Assembly: GCA_025966215.1 (NCBI GenBank)
Contig: JAOPVM010000104.1
Location: 1-8,627, forward strand
Source: Klenkia sp.
GTDB taxonomy: Bacteria; Actinomycetota; Actinomycetes; Mycobacteriales; Geodermatophilaceae
Length of the DNA stretch: 8,627 nt
Direction of reading: 5' to 3'
Shown: positions 5,323-8,627 of the stretch, one piece after another
Layout: every line of letters begins with the position of its first letter
Numbering within the stretch: the stretch's first letter is position 1
Position numbers and translations under genes: made by a program
The notes under the pieces: model-generated
Told to the model about the DNA's origin: nothing
The model's database searches: none
The model's input: the letters and a program-made list of their open reading frames with translations, nothing else

Positions 5323-7167
5323 TCAGTCCCGCGGTTCCTGCGGGCGCCCCGCGCCCGTGGGCTCCCGCACCGGGATCGGCGACCCGACGTCGGCGATGGT
5401 GTTCGCGCCGTCCCGACGTCGTCCGGCCGCCGTGCGGGCCGGGGTGGGCCCGTCGGCCACGCCGTCGCCGTCCGCGTCGGGTGCCTGCCGCACCGCGATG
5501 ACGAAGTCGTCGCCGTGCGTGGTGAGGCCGTGCACGACGGCCTGCTCGACCGCCTCCTCCGCGACGGTGCCGCGCAGCACCATCGGGTCGCTGCGCAGGT
5601 CCTTGGCCAGCGAGAACGCCAGGCCGACCATCACGATGGCGAACGGCAGGGCCGCGATGATGGTCAGGTTCTGCAGGCCCGTGAGGGCCTCGTCCCCGCC
5701 CACCAGCAGCATGATCGCCGCGACCGCGCCCATCACGACGCCCCAGAAGACGACCACCCACCGGGAGGGCTCCAGGGTGCCGCGCTGGGACAGCGAGCCC
5801 ATCACGATCGAGGCGGCGTCGGCGCCGGAGACGAAGAAGATCGCCACCAGGACCATGACCAGCACCGTGGCCACGCCGGCCAGCGGGTACTGCTGCAGGA
5901 CGCCGAAGAGCTGACCCTCGCTGGTCGACTGCCCGGCGACGTCGGTGCCGTCCTGCTGGGCGGCGATCCCGGCCCCGCCGAAGACCGCGAACCAGACCAG
6001 GCTCACGACGCTGGGCACCAGCAGCACGCCGGTGACGAACTGGCGGATGGTGCGGCCGCGGGAGATGCGGGCGATGAACAGACCGACGAACGGCGTCCAG
6101 CTGATCCACCAGGCCCAGTAGAAGACCGTCCAGCCCTGCAGCCAGGTCGCCATGGCGTCGCCGCCGGAGGCCTCGGTGCGGGCGGCCATCTCGCCGAGGT
6201 CGGAGAAGTAGCTGCCGATCGCACCCGGGATGAGGTTGAGGATCAGCACGGTCGGGCCGACCACGAAGACGAACACGGCCAGGGTCAGCGCGAGCACCAT
6301 GTTGGTGTTGGACAGCCACTGGATCCCGCGCGCGATGCCGGAGACCGCCGAGGCCACGAAGGCCGTGGTCAGCACGGCGATGATGACGACGAGCAGGCCG
6401 TTGCCGGCGTCGCCGGCCCAGCCGAGGATCTCCACGCCGGAGCCGATCTGCAGGGCACCGAGGCCCAGCGAGGCGGCCGACCCGAAGAGGGTGGCGAAGA
6501 TGGCGAGGACGTCGATGACCCGGCCGGCCGGGCCACTGGTGCGCTTCTCCCCGAACAGCGGGGCGAAGGCGGCGCTGATCAGCTGCGTGCGGCCGCGGCG
6601 GAAGGTGCCGTAGGCGATCGCCAGCCCGACGACGGCGTAGATGGCCCACGGGTGCAGCGACCAGTGGAACAGCGTGGTCGCCATGGCGGTGGAGACGGCG
6701 TCGGGGGTCTCGGCGTCGACGGTGCCCGGCGGCGGGGAGACGTAGTGCGACAACGGCTCGCTGACGCCGAAGAACATCAGGCCGATGCCCATGCCGGCGC
6801 TGAACATCATCGCGATCCAGGAGACGGTCGTGAACTCCGGCGCCTCACCGTCCCGGCCCAGCGGGATCCTCCCGTAGCGGGACGCGGCCAGCCAGATCAC
6901 GTAGACCACGAAGCCCGAGGCGATCAGCACGAAGAACCAGCCCAGGTTGGACTCGATCCAGGAGAGGGCACTGCCGCTGGTGGAGCCCAGGCCGGCGGGG
7001 CTGGCGAAGCCCCAGGCGACGAAGGCCAGCGCGATGGCCGCAGCGACCCCGAACACGACGGCGTCCAGGTGGCCCTTCTCCTCGGCGGTGGACGGGGGCG
7101 GCTCGGCGATCGCGGGGTGCGACCCGGTGTCGGCCGGGCCCCCCGGAGTGCTCCGTGTGGTGGTCAT
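5323..7167 (-). CDS. BCCT-family compatible-solute transporter (BetP/OpuD-like)
   Basis: A 614-residue secondary transporter, probably Na+-coupled uptake of glycine betaine or a related osmoprotectant across the cytoplasmic membrane. The core (about 36-520) should hold 12 membrane helices. Motifs include MFSAGMGIGLMFFGVSEP (121-138), with the glycine-rich GMGIG used for substrate and Na+ in BetP, and HWSLHPWAIY (168-177), whose W169, W174 and Y177 align with BetP W189, W194 and Y197. The signature FYWAWWISWTPFVGLFIARI (349-368) has W353, W354 and W357 of the aromatic substrate box. FFVSGADAAS (444-453) replaces the BetP-type TSAD. The C-terminal tail (about 522-614) is long, with the acidic DADGDGVAD (564-572) and RRR (583-585). 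ATG 7167 is the only in-frame start after an upstream stop, yet it lacks a Shine-Dalgarno site. The family call is firm; the substrate (betaine, choline, carnitine, ectoine) is inferred. Confidence 0.92.
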   Translation of the reverse strand: MTTTRSTPGGPADTGSHPAIAEPPPSTAEEKGHLDAVVFGVAAAIALAFVAWGFASPAGLGSTSGSALSWIESNLGWFFVLIASGFVVYVIWLAASRYGRIPLGRDGEAPEFTTVSWIAMMFSAGMGIGLMFFGVSEPLSHYVSPPPGTVDAETPDAVSTAMATTLFHWSLHPWAIYAVVGLAIAYGTFRRGRTQLISAAFAPLFGEKRTSGPAGRVIDVLAIFATLFGSAASLGLGALQIGSGVEILGWAGDAGNGLLVVIIAVLTTAFVASAVSGIARGIQWLSNTNMVLALTLAVFVFVVGPTVLILNLIPGAIGSYFSDLGEMAARTEASGGDAMATWLQGWTVFYWAWWISWTPFVGLFIARISRGRTIRQFVTGVLLVPSVVSLVWFAVFGGAGIAAQQDGTDVAGQSTSEGQLFGVLQQYPLAGVATVLVMVLVAIFFVSGADAASIVMGSLSQRGTLEPSRWVVVFWGVVMGAVAAIMLLVGGDEALTGLQNLTIIAALPFAIVMVGLAFSLAKDLRSDPMVLRGTVAEEAVEQAVVHGLTTHGDDFVIAVRQAPDADGDGVADGPTPARTAAGRRRDGANTIADVGSPIPVREPTGAGRPQEPRD

Positions 7168-7184
7168 CGGTGGTCGCGGCGCAC
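7164..7184 (-). other. Possible leader mini-ORF overlapping the BCCT start
   Basis: GTG at 7184 opens a six-codon frame (MRRDHR) whose TGA overlaps the BCCT ATG as ATGA. GGAGGGG (7195-7201) lies 10 bases before this GTG, while the BCCT ATG itself has no ribosome binding site. Coupled initiation through the mini-ORF would explain how the transporter is translated. The spacing is a little long and the frame is tiny, so chance is possible. Confidence 0.25.
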
Positions 7185-7224
7185 GGGTTCGGCGCCCCTC
7201 CGTTCAGGCTCGGGAACAGGCAGC

Positions 7225-7279
7225 CGGACCGTCCGCGCAGGTGGGAGGCGGACAGCCGACCCCCCACCGTCCGCCTCCC
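7225..7279 (-). promoter_or_regulatory. Structured 5' leader or repeat cluster of the BCCT gene
   Basis: A perfect 11-bp inverted repeat, GGGAGGCGGAC (7243-7253) and GTCCGCCTCCC (7269-7279), has a 15-base loop. A further GTCCGC (7231-7236) can pair instead with GCGGAC (7248-7253). CGGAC-C-GTCCG at 7225-7235 is itself a small palindrome. Four CGGAC/GTCCG units in 55 bases, upstream of the transporter start, suggest either a switching RNA leader or a protein-binding site. Together with the mini-ORF and the terminator at 7330-7369, this accounts for the 209-bp gap; no convincing -10 box was seen in it. Confidence 0.4.
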
Positions 7280-7329
7280 CGGCCCCACAGGTCAAACCGG
7301 GAGGGCACACAGCAACCCCACCGTGACGT

Positions 7330-7369
7330 GCAGACGCCCCCGCCGACCGTGGTCGGAGGGGGCGTCTGC
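7330..7369 (-). terminator. Strong terminator after the siderophore-binding lipoprotein gene
   Basis: GCAGACGCCCCC (7330-7341) and GGGGGCGTCTGC (7358-7369) form a perfect 12-bp stem. After one G-A mismatch the helix continues with CCGACC/GGTCGG around a GT loop. It starts eight bases past the lipoprotein stop codon, which is ideal for an intrinsic terminator on the minus strand, although no T-tract follows, as is common in actinobacteria. Confidence 0.8.
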
Positions 7370-7376
7370 GGCTGGC

Positions 7377-8393
7377 TCAGGAGCCGGTGGCGGCGAGCGC
7401 GTCCACCAGCAGCGGGCTGAGCTGCTCGACGGCGAAGGGGGCCGACAGGACCGTGTTGTAGGACATCGCCCCACGCAGGTCGGCGTCGGGGAGGACCAGC
7501 CCGCCGGCGGTCACCACCGGCAGGCCCTGCAGGACGGCGTCGGCCTCGACGACCGGCGCGCTGGCCTCGTCGGTGAGCACCACCAGCACGTCACCGTCGG
7601 CCAGGTCCAGGCGCTCGGTGGACAGCTCGACGTAGAAGCTCTCACCGGTGTCCTCGGCCAGGATGCCCTCGGGGACGGCGAAGCCCAGCTGGTCCATGAT
7701 CTGGCCGCGGGCGTCGGCGGGCAGGTAGGCGCCGTAGACCCCGCTGAAGGGCAGCAGCACCGCACCGGTCGCGCCCTGGAACTGCGGGTTGGCGGCGACG
7801 GCGTCGTCGAAGGCGGCGTTGGCGGTCTCGATGAGCTCCTCGCCCTCGGCCTCCTTGCCCAGCGCCTGGGCGATCATCCGGGTCGCGTCGTCCCGGCCCA
7901 CGCCGTAGGCGGCGGTGCCCTCGGGGCGCACCAGGGTGGGGGCGACCTGGGACAGCTGCTCGTAGACGGTCTCGTCGAAGCCGGCGGAGATGCCGACGAT
8001 GAGGTCGGGGTCCAGCGCGGCGACCTCCTCCACGCTGACCTCGGCGGTCGGGTCGAGCACGGTGAGCTCGGCGCCGTCGAGGTACTCCTCGGCCCAGGGG
8101 CCCACGCCGGTCTCGGCGTAGAAGGAGAACGGCTGGACGGCGACCGGGACGACGCCCAGGGCCAGCAGCGGGTCGGAGTCGGTGACCCCGAGGGCGACGA
8201 CCCGCTCGGGCGCCTCCTCGATCGTCGTCTCGCCCCAGATGTGCTCCACGGTCACCGGGAAGGCTGCTGCGGAGGCGCCGCCGCTCGAACTGCCGGCCGC
8301 GGCGGGCTCCTCGTCCCCGGACCCGCAGGCGGCCAACCCCCCGACCAGCAGGGACGCGGACAGGACGGCGGTCAGGCGGGCGGTACGGCGCAA
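7377..8393 (-). CDS. Iron-siderophore ABC transporter substrate-binding lipoprotein
   Basis: An extracytoplasmic, membrane-anchored receptor of 338 residues that binds a ferric siderophore and delivers it to the FecCD permeases. It starts at TTG 8393, supported by GAGGAG six bases upstream and by the RRTAR n-region that completes a signal peptide; no other in-frame start lies before the upstream stop. The lipobox is LAAC with Cys23, followed by a flexible Gly/Ser/Ala linker (24-44). The TroA-like fold starts at FPVTVEHIWGETTI (45-58). APERVVALGVTDSDPLLALGVVPVAV (61-86) and EEVAALDPDLIVG (122-134) are typical of FecB/FepB-type proteins, and residues to about 335 form the second lobe. It is probably the receptor for the permease/ATPase operon about 2.5 kb away, which lacks its own binding protein in this window. 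An IdeR box lies 21 bp upstream. Confidence 0.93.
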   Translation of the reverse strand: MRRTARLTAVLSASLLVGGLAACGSGDEEPAAAGSSSGGASAAAFPVTVEHIWGETTIEEAPERVVALGVTDSDPLLALGVVPVAVQPFSFYAETGVGPWAEEYLDGAELTVLDPTAEVSVEEVAALDPDLIVGISAGFDETVYEQLSQVAPTLVRPEGTAAYGVGRDDATRMIAQALGKEAEGEELIETANAAFDDAVAANPQFQGATGAVLLPFSGVYGAYLPADARGQIMDQLGFAVPEGILAEDTGESFYVELSTERLDLADGDVLVVLTDEASAPVVEADAVLQGLPVVTAGGLVLPDADLRGAMSYNTVLSAPFAVEQLSPLLVDALAATGS

Positions 8394-8399
8394 CTCGGG

Positions 8400-8405
8400 C
8401 TCCTC
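8400..8405 (-). promoter_or_regulatory. Ribosome binding site supporting the TTG start
   Basis: On the minus strand GAGGAG precedes TTG 8393 by six bases, optimal spacing, and is what makes the rare TTG start credible. Confidence 0.75.
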
Positions 8406-8414
8406 AGTCGGTGG

Positions 8415-8433
8415 TGAGGGAAGCCTAACCTGA
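8415..8433 (-). promoter_or_regulatory. IdeR/DtxR-type iron box upstream of the binding-protein gene
   Basis: On the minus strand TCAGGTTAGGCTTCCCTCA matches 15 of 19 positions of TTAGGTTAGSCTAACCTAA. The left half is nearly perfect and the right half weaker. TAGGCT (8422-8427) inside it fits a TAnnnT -10 box, so repressor binding would cover the promoter and give a short leader ending in the GAGGAG site. Iron-dependent repression in parallel with the permease operon is expected. Confidence 0.8.
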
Positions 8434-8627
8434 GTGCTGCTGCAGGTGGTCCATCAGTGCCGTCCGGATCGTCGGCCGGGAGCCGAACACCAGCAGGAAG
8501 AGCGCCTCCCGGGCCAACCGCTCCGCCGGGTGTCCGCGCCCGACCGACCGGCTGCCGGTGACGACGGCGAGCAGGCCGCTCGCCCGGTGGGCGAGCGCGG
8601 CGGCGGCCGCCCGGGCGGCGGGCAGCT
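8425..8627 (-). CDS. C-terminal end of an acyl-CoA dehydrogenase-like protein (partial)
   Basis: A reading frame enters from the right edge and ends at TAG 8425-8427, giving 66 residues. The segment SRSVGRGHPAERLAREALFL (25-44) and the following LLVFGSRPTIRTALMDHL resemble the last helices of the type-2 acyl-CoA dehydrogenase C-terminal domain, seen in DszC-like flavin monooxygenases and related dehydrogenases. In these, a GHPAxRLxREAxF pattern sits near the end. The preceding Ala-rich helix fits that domain. The gene runs in the same direction as the lipoprotein gene, 31 bp away, and its stop lies inside the iron box, so the two could be co-transcribed or the box could act as an internal promoter. 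The N-terminal catalytic part is outside the window, so the function is open. Confidence 0.6.
   Translation of the reverse strand, partial: LPAARAAAAALAHRASGLLAVVTGSRSVGRGHPAERLAREALFLLVFGSRPTIRTALMDHLQQHSG

Noticed and set aside
7276..7298. General-stress sigma-factor-like promoter (GGTTT ... GGGGA) for the BCCT gene
   Set aside because: The spacer is only 13 bases and the -10 half differs from GGGTA, so the match is too weak to annotate.
4978..7326. A 782-codon plus-strand frame across the ABM and BCCT genes
   Set aside because: It covers the antisense of two recognisable proteins and the gaps beside them, and shows the same low-complexity composition.
7243..7369. The two inverted repeats as ends of a mobile element
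   Set aside because: They are unrelated hairpins with no transposase, no target duplication and no matching copies of each other; transcription or leader structure explains them better.
7155..8417. A 420-codon plus-strand frame opposite the lipoprotein gene
   Set aside because: The minus strand encodes a complete siderophore-binding lipoprotein with signal peptide, lipobox, ribosome binding site and terminator; the plus frame is its shadow.

Overview
This is high-GC DNA (about 70% or more G+C by eye) with GTG and TTG starts, dense Shine-Dalgarno-coupled genes and DtxR/IdeR-type iron boxes. That points to an actinobacterium. A Geodermatophilales-like lineage (Blastococcus, Modestobacter, Geodermatophilus) is a guess from overall feel, not something a marker gene here proves.

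Layout from left to right. (1) Positions 1-1063, minus strand: an acyl-CoA dehydrogenase whose 3' end lies outside the window. (2) 1124-1711, plus: a TetR-type regulator divergent from it, with a 60-bp shared promoter region that holds an imperfect palindrome. (3) 1847-4871, plus: a tight three-gene operon encoding two FecCD-type permeases and a FepC-type ATPase for ferric-siderophore import. It follows a near-consensus IdeR/DtxR box. (4) 4920-5246, minus: a small antibiotic-biosynthesis-monooxygenase (ABM) fold protein. (5) 5323-7167, minus: a BCCT-family (BetP/OpuD-like) compatible-solute transporter, preceded by a structured leader. (6) 7377-8393, minus: a ferric-siderophore-binding lipoprotein with a TTG start, directly downstream of a second IdeR box. 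(7) 8425-8627, minus: the C-terminal end of a gene resembling the DszC-like acyl-CoA dehydrogenase branch. Its stop codon lies inside that second iron box.

How they work together: the lipoprotein would capture a ferric siderophore outside the membrane and deliver it to the permease pair, powered by the ATPase. The binding-protein gene and the permease/ATPase operon are separated by about 2.5 kb carrying the ABM and BCCT genes. Matching IdeR boxes (15 of 19 consensus positions each) should co-repress the two parts when iron is plentiful. The BCCT gene probably serves osmoprotection and looks functionally unrelated. It is fenced off by two strong GC-rich hairpins, one after the binding-protein gene and one after the BCCT gene itself.

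I see no transposase, tRNA, rRNA, CRISPR array or phage gene, and no clearly undescribed system. The points most worth checking are regulatory: the two paired iron boxes, the BCCT leader with mutually exclusive hairpins and a possible overlapping mini-ORF, and the hairpin immediately upstream of the ABM gene.
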